Source of the DNA: a virus
DNA length: 22,492 nucleotides
IMG/VR virus record: IMGVR_UViG_3300018080_000625
Location: 1-22,492 of that record
Strand: one strand, 5' to 3'
Within the stretch, counting starts at the first letter, position 1. Every line of letters begins with the position of its first letter. The notes below the pieces were generated by a model. The model was not told the origin of the DNA. It worked only from the letters and a program-made list of their open reading frames with translations, and did not search any database. Positions 1 to 6,232 of this stretch are shown here, one piece after another. Position numbers and translations under genes: made by a program.

Positions 1-13
1 AACGAGGCCGCAT

Positions 14-376
14 CTACCGAAGTTTCTTCTTGATCCACGCGATAGCATCAAGAACATCACTATCCCCTACATGCACAACCCCGCTCGATCGCGTGTTGAA
101 CCGCTCCTGGGCATCTGGAGCGCCGCCACGCTTGTTGACATCCTTCCAGTACCGCACATCGATCCCAGCGCCACTGACTCGTATCTCGGCCGCACGGAAC
201 CCCTTCTGCGCGTTGACAACCTCATCGTCCTTCCACGCCTGGACGTTGTAGTCCTTGGACAGGACTTTTTTCAGTTCCTTGGCAATCGCCTTCAGATTCG
301 GCTTCGCATTGGCGTCGACGAACTTGTGTTCGATCGCCTCCAGAAATTCGCCCAGTTTTGCAGTAAGAATTTTCAT
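14..376 (-). CDS. Small protein with capsid-targeting-like N-terminus (120 aa)
   Basis: The product is 120 residues and I do not recognise its main domain. It begins MKILTAKLGEFLEAIEH, which fits the tag shared by many neighbours: a basic residue after Met, an amphipathic helix, and a cleavage-like FLEAIE/H. The rest is an alpha/beta-looking basic domain with a Lys-rich helix around residues 28-42 and a C-terminal helix ending KKKLR. The gene follows the 74-residue gene in the same frame: that gene's TAG stop, one TCG codon, then this ATG. A GGGA Shine-Dalgarno lies inside the end of the upstream gene. It stops with TAG near the window edge. Being a coding gene is well supported; a role as a packaged internal head protein is inferred only from the N-terminus. 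Confidence 0.72.
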   Translation of the reverse strand: MKILTAKLGEFLEAIEHKFVDANAKPNLKAIAKELKKVLSKDYNVQAWKDDEVVNAQKGFRAAEIRVSGAGIDVRYWKDVNKRGGAPDAQERFNTRSSGVVHVGDSDVLDAIAWIKKKLR

Positions 377-379
377 CGA

Positions 380-604
380 CTAATCCCAATCATAGCGTGC
401 ATTGAGCTGCTTCCCGAATTCATCAAAGCTTTTCATGAGCTTCTTGAACGCACCATGCAACTTGGAATCGCCGTCAAAAACATTGCTTTTTAGCGCTCCC
501 TCAATCCCATATATTCCGTCCGAAGCGCTATAGTATGATTCCCTCATGTCCTGTCCATCAACCGACTTCTTTGCAGCAGATTTCCTCTCGATCAATTCTC
601 GCAT
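380..604 (-). CDS. Small protein with capsid-targeting-like N-terminus (74 aa)
   Basis: A 74-residue protein of unknown function starting MRELIERKSAAKK, one of the clearest copies of the MRxLIE start shared across the cluster. A strong GGAGGG Shine-Dalgarno precedes the ATG at a good distance. The body is hydrophilic, with a predicted helix around residues 47-70 and an aromatic, acidic end (RYDWD). The stop is TAG and the following gene's ATG lies in the same frame two codons later, so the genes are translationally adjacent. No conserved enzymatic motif is visible. A virion-internal protein is a reasonable guess from the N-terminal motif. Confidence 0.68.
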   Translation of the reverse strand: MRELIERKSAAKKSVDGQDMRESYYSASDGIYGIEGALKSNVFDGDSKLHGAFKKLMKSFDEFGKQLNARYDWD

Positions 605-616
605 CTTACCCTCCTT

Positions 617-856
617 CTATCGAATCGTCCCATCCTCGATATTCTGCAAAACAGCACGCCGACGCTGACGAAACAGATCACTGCTGGCCTTCACTATGGC
701 CTTGAAGAACGACTCGGCCTCGTCCTCATCCCTCCTGCCGTCAGAAGTGAACCACTTGATGATCCCTTTTTTGTGCTTCTGGAGAATCTTGTTGTCGTCG
801 GCCATCTTCTTCCGAATATTCCGAAGATCCAACCTCTGCTCGATCAGCTTTTTCAT
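617..856 (-). CDS. Small basic protein with capsid-targeting-like N-terminus (79 aa)
   Basis: A 79-residue, strongly charged protein beginning MKKLIEQRLDLRNIRKK, matching the shared M-[KR]-x-L-I-E start. It is predicted mostly helical, with basic runs (KKHK-type and RQRRR) that could bind nucleic acid, though no named domain is recognised. Its ATG overlaps the TGA of the nuclease-like gene in an ATGA arrangement, so the two are probably translationally coupled. It ends in TAG, and the next gene starts in the same frame five codons later. Confidence 0.68.
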   Translation of the reverse strand: MKKLIEQRLDLRNIRKKMADDNKILQKHKKGIIKWFTSDGRRDEDEAESFFKAIVKASSDLFRQRRRAVLQNIEDGTIR

Positions 857-1212
857 CCCTTGTACTCCTCTGCGAGACCCTCTTTCAGGAGCCGATCGCT
901 CAAGTTGATCATTTCGCCTTCACGGATGACCACGATCTCACCGATATATCGGCCGAATTTCCCCTTGTCCTTTTGAGTAGTCACAAGCACCTGTGAAATG
1001 CCATGAAGGAAATCCTCCACAAATGCCTTCGCCTTGATACCCTCGGGACGCTCCTCACCGCGAACTTCAGGAGTATCAATTCGGGCAAGACGGACACGCT
1101 GTCGAGTATGAACACCAAATCCGCAGTCGATCATCAGATCAAGAGTATCCCCATCGACAACTCGTAGAACCTTCGCAGGAAATGGCCTGGGCTCCCATTT
1201 GATAGCACCCAT
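853..1212 (-). CDS. Staphylococcal nuclease-like (SNase/thermonuclease family) protein
   Basis: This 119-residue protein is a compact SNase-fold nuclease, predicted to cleave DNA or RNA with Ca2+. The family signatures align with S. aureus nuclease: VDGDTLDL (Asp20 and Asp22), RLARIDTPEVRG (Arg41 equivalent to catalytic Arg35, Asp46 to Asp40, Glu49 to Glu43) and KFGRYIG (Arg88 equivalent to Arg87). All key residues therefore seem present. No signal peptide or capsid-targeting tag is visible; the protein starts MGAIKWEPRPF after a GGAGG site. It sits between the DUF3175-like gene and a small tagged gene, with an ATGA overlap to the latter. Its role could be host DNA degradation or genome processing; that part is inference. 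Confidence 0.88.
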   Translation of the reverse strand: MGAIKWEPRPFPAKVLRVVDGDTLDLMIDCGFGVHTRQRVRLARIDTPEVRGEERPEGIKAKAFVEDFLHGISQVLVTTQKDKGKFGRYIGEIVVIREGEMINLSDRLLKEGLAEEYKG

Positions 1213-1220
1213 ATTGCCTC

Positions 1221-1733
1221 CTACACGCTGGCGACAGCCTGTCGCGTCTCCTTCTTCGCCTGACCACTGAGCGCCCCACTCAGCGACGCATCAGCCTGAA
1301 CCAGCGCCAAGATCAGCGCATTCTTCACGCCCATCCGTATGGAATCCTCCAAACCTGCACGCTTGGCAATATACTTCTCGTTGGCCTTGAGCAACTTTTG
1401 AAATTGGGGCGCCTCCCACATCGCTTTGACCATGCGATTGATCAGCGACTCGCCGATCGCCTCGGCCAAAGCCTCCGCGTCGCCCTTTTCTTCCACAGAG
1501 CCGTCGCTCTCGGATTCCTTGCTCTCATCCTTCCCCATCGCAGCCAGCTTCTTTTTCGCATCTTCCAAGCGGGCCTTATCCTCCGCACTAAGATTCTTTC
1601 CCGCGCGATTGATGTAGAAGTTGAGACGCTCCATGGCCTGGGCCTGATCCTTGGACTCCTTCATCAAACCTGATGCAATCTTGCCCGCATCCTGCTTGAA
1701 AAATCCCTCGGGCGGACTCCACTTGGTTTTCAC
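1221..1733 (-). CDS. DUF3175-like protein, GTG start, preceded in frame by an amber codon
   Basis: A 170-residue protein whose first ~65 residues resemble the bacterial DUF3175 family as I recall it: a KWS start, a GFFKQDAGKIASGL segment (compare GVFT..dpk.IA.SL) and the hallmark LNFYINRAGKNL followed by a Lys/Arg helix. The function of DUF3175 is unknown. The remainder is an acidic Glu/Ser/Asp linker (about residues 70-90) followed by a helical, Ala-rich tail. The start is GTG with GGAG seven bases upstream. Immediately before that GTG is TAG, and before it, in the same frame, a 22-codon ORF resembling the capsid tag. The protein could thus be made separately by reinitiation or fused by readthrough. 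Stop is TAG. Confidence 0.72.
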   Translation of the reverse strand: MKTKWSPPEGFFKQDAGKIASGLMKESKDQAQAMERLNFYINRAGKNLSAEDKARLEDAKKKLAAMGKDESKESESDGSVEEKGDAEALAEAIGESLINRMVKAMWEAPQFQKLLKANEKYIAKRAGLEDSIRMGVKNALILALVQADASLSGALSGQAKKETRQAVASV

Positions 1734-1802
1734 CTAGGCGCTCCACTTTTCCTCGTCCATCACCGTCTCGATGCTTTCCATCAGATCATTGATTCTGCTC
1801 AT
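1734..1802 (-). CDS. 22-codon mini-ORF resembling a free capsid-targeting tag
   Basis: This short ORF encodes 22 residues, beginning MSRINDLMESIETVMDEE and ending KWSA. It has its own ATG with an AAAGGG Shine-Dalgarno about nine bases upstream, and ends in TAG directly abutting the GTG of the DUF3175-like gene in the same frame. The sequence looks like the amphipathic tags on neighbouring proteins (compare MSRKDLIIEEMV). The KWS near its end repeats the KWS at the start of the downstream protein. Possible readings: a nonsense-split N-terminus, a regulated amber readthrough fusion, a leader peptide for translational coupling, or a real micropeptide. Short length keeps confidence modest. Confidence 0.5.
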   Translation of the reverse strand: MSRINDLMESIETVMDEEKWSA

Positions 1803-1817
1803 CGTCCTACCCTTTCA

Positions 1818-2603
1818 TCAAGCCAACCGCTCGATACTCTTGATCGGGACTTTGCCCTTGCCCACGATCTGATAATCGCGCGTTCGCCCCGACTTGAGCG
1901 TCTGCACGAGATTCTTACTATCTACCACAATTTTCCACAAATCCCTACCCTCGGTCCCCCCAAATTCACGCCCAAACCCCTCGGCACGGTCTGGACTATT
2001 CGTCACAAAAATACCCGACGGGACAGCCTTCACCCCCTGATAAATCCTGCGATCCTTCGCGGGCCGAGCCGTGTAGACCGTAGTAGGCTTCCCAGCCTTG
2101 AGCGTGCTGCCAGGCTGACGAATCTCGTTCACCAGTTGGAAATAGGCAATCTCGACATCCTGATCATCAAAAAAGTCAGAATCCCCCGCGTCCAACACGT
2201 CGTCAACCTCGCGCGGCCCAAAGTAAGTAAAACCAGGGGCATTTTTTGCAGGCTTACTCCCTTTATGGACCATCACATACGCGTGAGTCACTGGCGCATA
2301 TATGTTGTCGGTGCTGTACTGCGGACGAACCGTCAGATTCACATCGCGTCCAATCTTGTCCACGGTCCGCGCCAACCCCCTGCCAAGCTTGTGCATATTC
2401 TTGAGGGAATCTGTAAATCTTACCTTGAATTCCTTGTCGGGGTCGAAGTCGACATTCCCTTCGCCATGGCGCCGCTCAGACCAAGCGTACAAATCATCAA
2501 TCTCATCACGAAGCGCATCCTCGTACGCGCGCATGTCAAGATTGAAACGCCCCGCTGACTCTAAAAGAACGAACCCCAGTTCGTCAGTAAGGCGCCTCAG
2601 CAT
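1818..2603 (-). CDS. Tagged protein with ADP-ribosyltransferase-like C-terminal region (261 aa)
   Basis: The protein begins MLRRLTDELGFVLLESAG, a capsid-tag-like helix with a cleavage-like VLLE/S site. Residues ~20-175 are unrecognised, with an acidic helix. The last ~90 residues read like an ADP-ribosyltransferase fold: TTVYTARP (possible first-strand Arg), SGIFVTNSPDRAEGFG (similar to the STS strand and helix), LWKIVVDSKNL, then DYQIVGKGKVPIKSI where the ExE loop is expected. That last site carries D-x-Q, so classic catalytic Glu residues are not seen and activity is uncertain. T4 Alt is a known precedent for an ART packaged in the phage head. The ATG directly follows the TAG of the lysine-rich gene in the same frame; the site AAAGG precedes it. 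The ART assignment is tentative. Confidence 0.6.
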   Translation of the reverse strand: MLRRLTDELGFVLLESAGRFNLDMRAYEDALRDEIDDLYAWSERRHGEGNVDFDPDKEFKVRFTDSLKNMHKLGRGLARTVDKIGRDVNLTVRPQYSTDNIYAPVTHAYVMVHKGSKPAKNAPGFTYFGPREVDDVLDAGDSDFFDDQDVEIAYFQLVNEIRQPGSTLKAGKPTTVYTARPAKDRRIYQGVKAVPSGIFVTNSPDRAEGFGREFGGTEGRDLWKIVVDSKNLVQTLKSGRTRDYQIVGKGKVPIKSIERLA

Positions 2604-3389
2604 CTAGCGACCTTTCTTCTTTGCCAGCTTTTTAGTGGCCTTGGCCAGAGATGCTTCAGCCTTTTTGAACGCAACAGGATCATCAGATCTCAATGCAGCC
2701 TGCATCCCCTTGAGCGCAGGCATCAAACGCTTGCCACTCTTGCTACGACTGGCCTTCAAAATCATACTATCAGTCTGGTTCAAAGTATCGTCGCGGCCTG
2801 GGATCTTGCTCTCCGCTTTTTTCTCTTTCTTGCCCTTTTTACCCTTGCCACCACTGGTTTTCTTCGCACCACCAGACTTCTTGGACGGCCCTTTTACATC
2901 CTTAACCTTGGATGCAGCCCCACCGCCACCCCCGAGCGCGCTTGAGATCTTGTCCATGATCCTGCCCAGGATTCCTTTTTTCTTGGGAGCACTCCCGCCA
3001 CCCTGAGCCTTCGCACCCTTGGGCGCGCCCTTCTTTTCCTCACCGCCACGAATCTTAGGAATAGGACTGGACCCATCAACGGGAAAGAAATGCCGCTTCC
3101 CGCGCACGGTCCTCCATACACCAATCTTGCCCAGGCTAGGAATCTTCCACAGATTGTCGCCCTTCTTGCCAACAGGCTCGGTAAACGCCTCCTGGACCTG
3201 ACCCCTGGTGTTTAGATAAAGCATCCCCACCTGGCCGTAGTAGAGCTTCTCCCTCTTCTTTTTCTTACCAGGCTTGATCTCGTCAATCTTGAAGACCCTT
3301 GCGCTGCCATACGGCCACGGACGTGTCCCGTGGCCCGCAACAACAAAAGGCTGCACAGTGCCCGCAATATTACCCGATGTCGTCGTCAT
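2604..3389 (-). CDS. Lysine-rich, partly disordered protein (261 aa)
   Basis: An unrecognised protein of 261 residues. Residues ~1-115 seem folded and beta-rich (VVAGHGTRPWPYGSARVF, GKIGVWRTVRGKRHFF). From ~115 to 200 it is low-complexity Lys/Gly/Ser/Pro with GGGGG and KKGKKEKK-type runs. The end is a Lys/Ala helix finishing AKKKGR. The high positive charge suggests binding to DNA or to acidic proteins, as with DNA-condensing internal virion proteins, but this is inference. It lacks the MRxLIE start. The ATG overlaps the stop of the preceding gene (ATGA), and its TAG is directly followed by the ATG of the ART-like gene in the same frame. Confidence 0.7.
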   Translation of the reverse strand: MTTTSGNIAGTVQPFVVAGHGTRPWPYGSARVFKIDEIKPGKKKKREKLYYGQVGMLYLNTRGQVQEAFTEPVGKKGDNLWKIPSLGKIGVWRTVRGKRHFFPVDGSSPIPKIRGGEEKKGAPKGAKAQGGGSAPKKKGILGRIMDKISSALGGGGGAASKVKDVKGPSKKSGGAKKTSGGKGKKGKKEKKAESKIPGRDDTLNQTDSMILKASRSKSGKRLMPALKGMQAALRSDDPVAFKKAEASLAKATKKLAKKKGR

Positions 3390-3730
3390 CGATAGTAACC
3401 GTCCTTCATCCGCATCGCCCAGTCACGGAACACGCTGTCCGAGGCTCCCTCCTCTGGAATGCTCTCGATTGCCTTCTCCGCCTCGTCGACCGCGCGCCGA
3501 AGATGGTCCTCGATCCGTGATGCTGCATGATACAAACCATTCGCAACCGTCCAGCTCTTCGCCTTCTTGGCCCGCGACTGCATCCCTCCAGCGAGCCCGT
3601 CCAGCTCTTTCGCCTGCTTCTTGATAAAGTCAGTGGCAGACTTGATCAGCCGCGTCGATGCCGCACCTGAAGCTGCCTCATCGATCCCCTCGATATTCTT
3701 AGCTTGCATTTTATCAATTACATCTCGCAT
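3386..3730 (-). CDS. Helical protein with capsid-targeting-like N-terminus (114 aa)
   Basis: I start this gene at the ATG giving MRDVIDKMQAKNIEGIDE because AAAGGA lies upstream and the sequence then matches the cluster's tag; a start eight codons earlier is possible. A cleavage-like NIEGIDE/A site follows. The product appears wholly helical: a coiled-coil-like central part rich in Lys/Ala (FIKKQAKELDGLAGGM) and an acidic C-terminal helix (RRAVDEAEKAIESIPEE). No domain is recognised. It is downstream of the 95-residue gene and overlaps the lysine-rich gene by four bases. Likely a packaged or internal virion protein by analogy only. Confidence 0.68.
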   Translation of the reverse strand: MRDVIDKMQAKNIEGIDEAASGAASTRLIKSATDFIKKQAKELDGLAGGMQSRAKKAKSWTVANGLYHAASRIEDHLRRAVDEAEKAIESIPEEGASDSVFRDWAMRMKDGYYR

Positions 3731-3750
3731 CACACCATCCTTTCGCGTCC

Positions 3751-4038
3751 TCATGACACGTATTTTGCGAATCTCCGCGCAGATTCCTTGGCGTCATCCA
3801 TGTTTTTTATAGGCTTCTTGCCATGTTGCCTAAACAACGTCTTGTCATCACCGAAATTTACCTCGAAAATCATGTCGCCGATCCCAAAACCCTCTATGGC
3901 CCGATGACTCCAGCCGTACCACTTCTGCTCCTTCTCCGAGAAACCAAGACCATAGCCGTCACCCGTGCTTACGATCCCGTGGATCTCCTTGAACCTCTCC
4001 AGACCCTTCTTGGCCTTCTCTTCGAGGAGCCTCCGCAT
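3751..4038 (-). CDS. Small protein with capsid-targeting-like N-terminus (95 aa)
   Basis: A 95-residue protein starting MRRLLEEKAKKGLERFKEI, a basic amphipathic helix consistent with the shared tag. The body has alternating beta-like segments (YGLGFSEKEQKWYGWSH, GDMIFEVNFGDDKTLF) and a helical Lys/Arg-rich end (DDAKESARRFAKYVS). No known family is recognised. CAGG lies about six bases before the ATG. It is tightly packed behind the 90-residue gene, three bases away. The function is unknown. Confidence 0.66.
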   Translation of the reverse strand: MRRLLEEKAKKGLERFKEIHGIVSTGDGYGLGFSEKEQKWYGWSHRAIEGFGIGDMIFEVNFGDDKTLFRQHGKKPIKNMDDAKESARRFAKYVS

Positions 4039-4040
4039 AA

Positions 4041-4313
4041 TTACCTGCCAGCCGTAACGCCAACGCCAATAGCGAGATTGGTAGCGTCCCGCTTGATCTG
4101 GTTGAGCTTGACGATGAGATCGTCAATCTCTCGGGACTCCTTCTTGTTGGCCTTGCCCCACTTCGACGGTGGGATCAACTTGAGCGCTTTGACCGCAGAA
4201 CCAGCTGACGAAATCGCCACCTTCAATGAACTATAGACCTTCTTGTTGTCGAAGCTCGCCTCTTCCAGATTTTCAGCACCTTTGGCCGTCAAATTTTCGA
4301 TGATCTTTTTCAT
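4041..4313 (-). CDS. Small helical protein with capsid-targeting-like N-terminus (90 aa)
   Basis: A 90-residue protein starting MKKIIENLTAKGAENLEEAS, with a tag-like MKKIIENL and a cleavage-like NLEE/A. The remainder is helical and basic (KVAISSAGSAVKALKLI, then KANKKESREIDDLIVKL). No catalytic signature is visible. AAGGA lies upstream at good spacing, partly within the end of the preceding gene, whose TAG is followed in the same frame by one AAA codon and this ATG. It ends in TAA. Confidence 0.66.
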   Translation of the reverse strand: MKKIIENLTAKGAENLEEASFDNKKVYSSLKVAISSAGSAVKALKLIPPSKWGKANKKESREIDDLIVKLNQIKRDATNLAIGVGVTAGR

Positions 4314-4316
4314 TTT

Positions 4317-4640
4317 CTATTCCTTTGAAACGTTCTCCAAAAAACCTGGAACGAAGCTCATGTACCGCTTGGCTTCGGTCCACATACCATTAGAGCCCTT
4401 CTGCCCAGCAGCCGTCGCAGCATTGATCAACTCTTCCATGCCAACCAACTTAAACATCGTCGTGCCAACCACGTGATACTCTCCCGACTGCGCCTTCTTC
4501 ATCCGCGTAACAGCACCCCTCTTGGGCATAAATCTTTTCAGTATCCTACCAAAGTCCAACGCATTCCCACGGACAAAACCAAACACAGTAATACTACCGT
4601 CCTCCATGAGCAAACGTCTGCCTTCGATCAGATCACGCAT
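4317..4640 (-). CDS. Small protein with capsid-targeting-like N-terminus (107 aa)
   Basis: I prefer the ATG that gives MRDLIEGRRLLMEDGS, two codons inside the longest ORF, because it matches the tag and has AAGG nine bases upstream. A cleavage-like RRLLME/D is present. The body is basic with beta-like segments (SITVFGFVRGNALDF, GEYHVVGTTMFKLVG) and a C-terminal helix. No named family is recognised. It overlaps the end of the 113-residue gene by eight bases and ends in TAG, with the next ATG two codons on in the same frame. Confidence 0.66.
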   Translation of the reverse strand: MRDLIEGRRLLMEDGSITVFGFVRGNALDFGRILKRFMPKRGAVTRMKKAQSGEYHVVGTTMFKLVGMEELINAATAAGQKGSNGMWTEAKRYMSFVPGFLENVSKE

Positions 4641-4974
4641 CCGCATTCGCCTTCGGGCGCAATATTACGCACGCACCATTCTTGGTCTTTACAACTTCGA
4701 CAGAATCCACATCACGAGCCCCATTGAAACGACGAGCAACCTGCGCGCCCACCGACATCGCATGCCGTCCTTCCATGATCATCAGGAACGACACCCCAGC
4801 CTTGACCTTGGATTCAAAAACTGTCTTGCCGATCTCGCGCCCCTTCGTGGCCCGCTCTCCCTGTGTCTTCATCGACCGAAACAACCGTTCCTCGGTCGCC
4901 GACAAGATCTTCCTGCGCTCAGGATTCGGTGCATCCGCAATGAAATCCTGAAGCTGGTTTGTAAGATGTTTCAT
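4633..4974 (-). CDS. Tagged small protein (113 aa), T4-like FIAD cleavage site
   Basis: This 113-residue protein starts MKHLTNQLQDFIADAPN. Apart from length, this is strikingly like the capsid-targeting sequence of T4 internal protein III (MKTYQEFIAEA), with QDFIAD/A in place of QEFIAE/A. The start is chosen seven codons inside the longest ORF because GGAAGG lies just upstream and the ATG overlaps the preceding TGA (ATGA). The body is basic (KILSATEERLFRSMKTQGE) followed by a beta-like hydrophobic segment (GVSFLMIMEGRHAMSV). Unknown cargo; internal head localisation is inferred. Confidence 0.68.
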   Translation of the reverse strand: MKHLTNQLQDFIADAPNPERRKILSATEERLFRSMKTQGERATKGREIGKTVFESKVKAGVSFLMIMEGRHAMSVGAQVARRFNGARDVDSVEVVKTKNGACVILRPKANADA

Positions 4975-5615
4975 CAGCCTTCCTTCCATCGCCAATATGC
5001 GGACTCGCTGCCGAAGTACCGCTCCGTCTCGCTCTTGCCATAGTCGGGATCCAACTCATCGTACTCTGGCATCTGCTTCTTCAGCTCCTTCATCACCGTC
5101 TTGATGAGAGGCCAGAGATTCTTGCTCGGATCAAATGCCTTCTTCTTACGCTTCCACTCCGCCTCGATCGTTATGCCATCTCTCGGTGGCACGGGAACCA
5201 TCACCACACCAGGGTCGCTCTCATCTGGGCTGAAGTTGTCCACCGTAACACTGCAAACAACACCATCACCATTCCCGTAGGGATAGCAGGACAGACCAAA
5301 GTCGGCAGTGGCCGTCTCGATCAACTCGTCGCTGATGCCGATTGGATATCCATAATCAGCCTCCAGCTCATTCCCTATGTATGCCTCGCCGCGCTTGCCC
5401 AAGATCTGCTTGTCCAGCGCCAATGCTTGAGTGATGACCCACCCTCTTGGAAGCATGCGAGGAATCTCGGAGATCCGAGCCTTCATGGCCGCACCGATCT
5501 GCTTGGCCATCATCTTATCGGCCTCACTTGCGCGCTTGCGCGTGCGACGCTTCCGAACCTTCTTCGCCTTGCTCTCGGCGATGAATTTACCCAGGCTCTC
5601 GATCAAATCCCTCAT
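4974..5615 (-). CDS. Tagged protein (213 aa) with FIAE cleavage-like site
   Basis: The chosen start gives MRDLIESLGKFIAESKAKK, the clearest union in the window of the MRxLIE start with a T4-type FIAE/S cleavage site. GAGG lies six bases upstream; an alternative ATG four codons earlier overlaps the previous stop. A basic stretch follows (KKVRKRRTRKR), then a folded acidic domain (residues ~45-213) with YGYPIGISDELIETA, GVVCSVTVDNFSPDE and a C-terminal FGSESAYWRWKEG. No family is recognised. The Arg/Lys run just after the presumed cleavage point could contact DNA. Confidence 0.7.
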   Translation of the reverse strand: MRDLIESLGKFIAESKAKKVRKRRTRKRASEADKMMAKQIGAAMKARISEIPRMLPRGWVITQALALDKQILGKRGEAYIGNELEADYGYPIGISDELIETATADFGLSCYPYGNGDGVVCSVTVDNFSPDESDPGVVMVPVPPRDGITIEAEWKRKKKAFDPSKNLWPLIKTVMKELKKQMPEYDELDPDYGKSETERYFGSESAYWRWKEG

Positions 5616-5623
5616 CAATAACC

Positions 5624-6127
5624 TCATTTCGCCTTATGACGAGCCTCTTCATTCTTCTCGACCAAAGCACCATAGAGCGCATTGAGCCCCATCGCTATCG
5701 ACTGAGGATGAAGATCGTGAACCTTGGCCGTATCCTCAATCTCGACAGGCTCAGAGATCCCTACCGACATACGGCCAACTTTCCAAAATTCCCACTTATC
5801 ACCCTTGCGATCTATCATTGCATCAAGCTGCCAATTATCACCGACAAAACGAACACCACCAATCGATCCGCCTCCGCCCATCGGAGGAATGCGGATCACC
5901 TCCATCTTGAGTCCCCTGTTCTGCTGCCGAAGATACTTCCTCGCAACCACCAGCACATTGCCCAGAAAAGCCTGTTCGGCATCTTTGAGCTTCTGATTGA
6001 TCGAAACAACAGCCTCGGCCAACGCCTGAGATTCCTCATCAATCTCCTCGGCATTCTCAGGGCCTGATTCCAACAGCATATCCATCCCAGCCAGATATCG
6101 CATCTCCCTCATCGACCGTTCGTCCAT
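5624..6127 (-). CDS. Tagged protein (167 aa)
   Basis: The start gives MDERSMREMRYLAGMDMLLES; AGGAGG lies five bases upstream, making it far better than the longer ORF start. The segment MREMRYLAGMDMLLE/S is a longer variant of the tag ending in a cleavage-like LLE/S. The cargo has an acidic linker, a helix (SINQKLKDAEQAFLGNVLVVARKY, shown here only in part as a coiled region), then a beta-rich half with a Gly run (PPMGGGGSIGG) and WQLDAMIDRKGDKWEFW. No known domain is recognised. It lies downstream of two intergenic hairpins, so it may head a transcription unit. Confidence 0.68.
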   Translation of the reverse strand: MDERSMREMRYLAGMDMLLESGPENAEEIDEESQALAEAVVSINQKLKDAEQAFLGNVLVVARKYLRQQNRGLKMEVIRIPPMGGGGSIGGVRFVGDNWQLDAMIDRKGDKWEFWKVGRMSVGISEPVEIEDTAKVHDLHPQSIAMGLNALYGALVEKNEEARHKAK

Positions 6128-6164
6128 CGTGTCCTCCTGATCAAACCAGTCACACAAAGATCCA

Positions 6165-6193
6165 GGGGAGGCAGCCCCAAAGCTGCCGTCCCC
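6165..6193 (-). terminator. GC-rich stem-loop, candidate terminator or processing site
   Basis: Arms 6165-6175 and 6182-6193 pair as an 11-bp GC-rich stem with one bulged base and a six-base loop. It lies between the stop of the 174-residue gene and the Shine-Dalgarno of the next gene. No U-run follows on the minus strand, so a classical intrinsic terminator is not certain; mRNA processing or stabilisation is an alternative. Confidence 0.45.
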
Positions 6194-6213
6194 CCTTCAT
6201 ACTACTTCAGCCA

Positions 6214-6232
6214 ACTGCTTCTAGGAAGCAGT
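6214..6232 (-). promoter_or_regulatory. Perfect 8-bp stem-loop spanning a stop codon
   Basis: Positions 6214-6221 and 6225-6232 form a perfect inverted repeat with a three-base loop. It contains the TAG stop of the 174-residue gene and lies about 20 bases before the GC-rich stem at 6165-6193. Together they form a double hairpin in one of the few real intergenic gaps of the window. Confidence 0.4.

Noticed and set aside
315-335. Third copy of the CGAACT palindrome
   Set aside because: The arms here are CGAAC/GTTCG with a four-base loop and it lies within coding sequence, so it is not the same element.
1818-2603. Calling this gene a definite ADP-ribosyltransferase
   Set aside because: The catalytic ExE is not visible and the match is by motif order only, so it is kept as ART-like.
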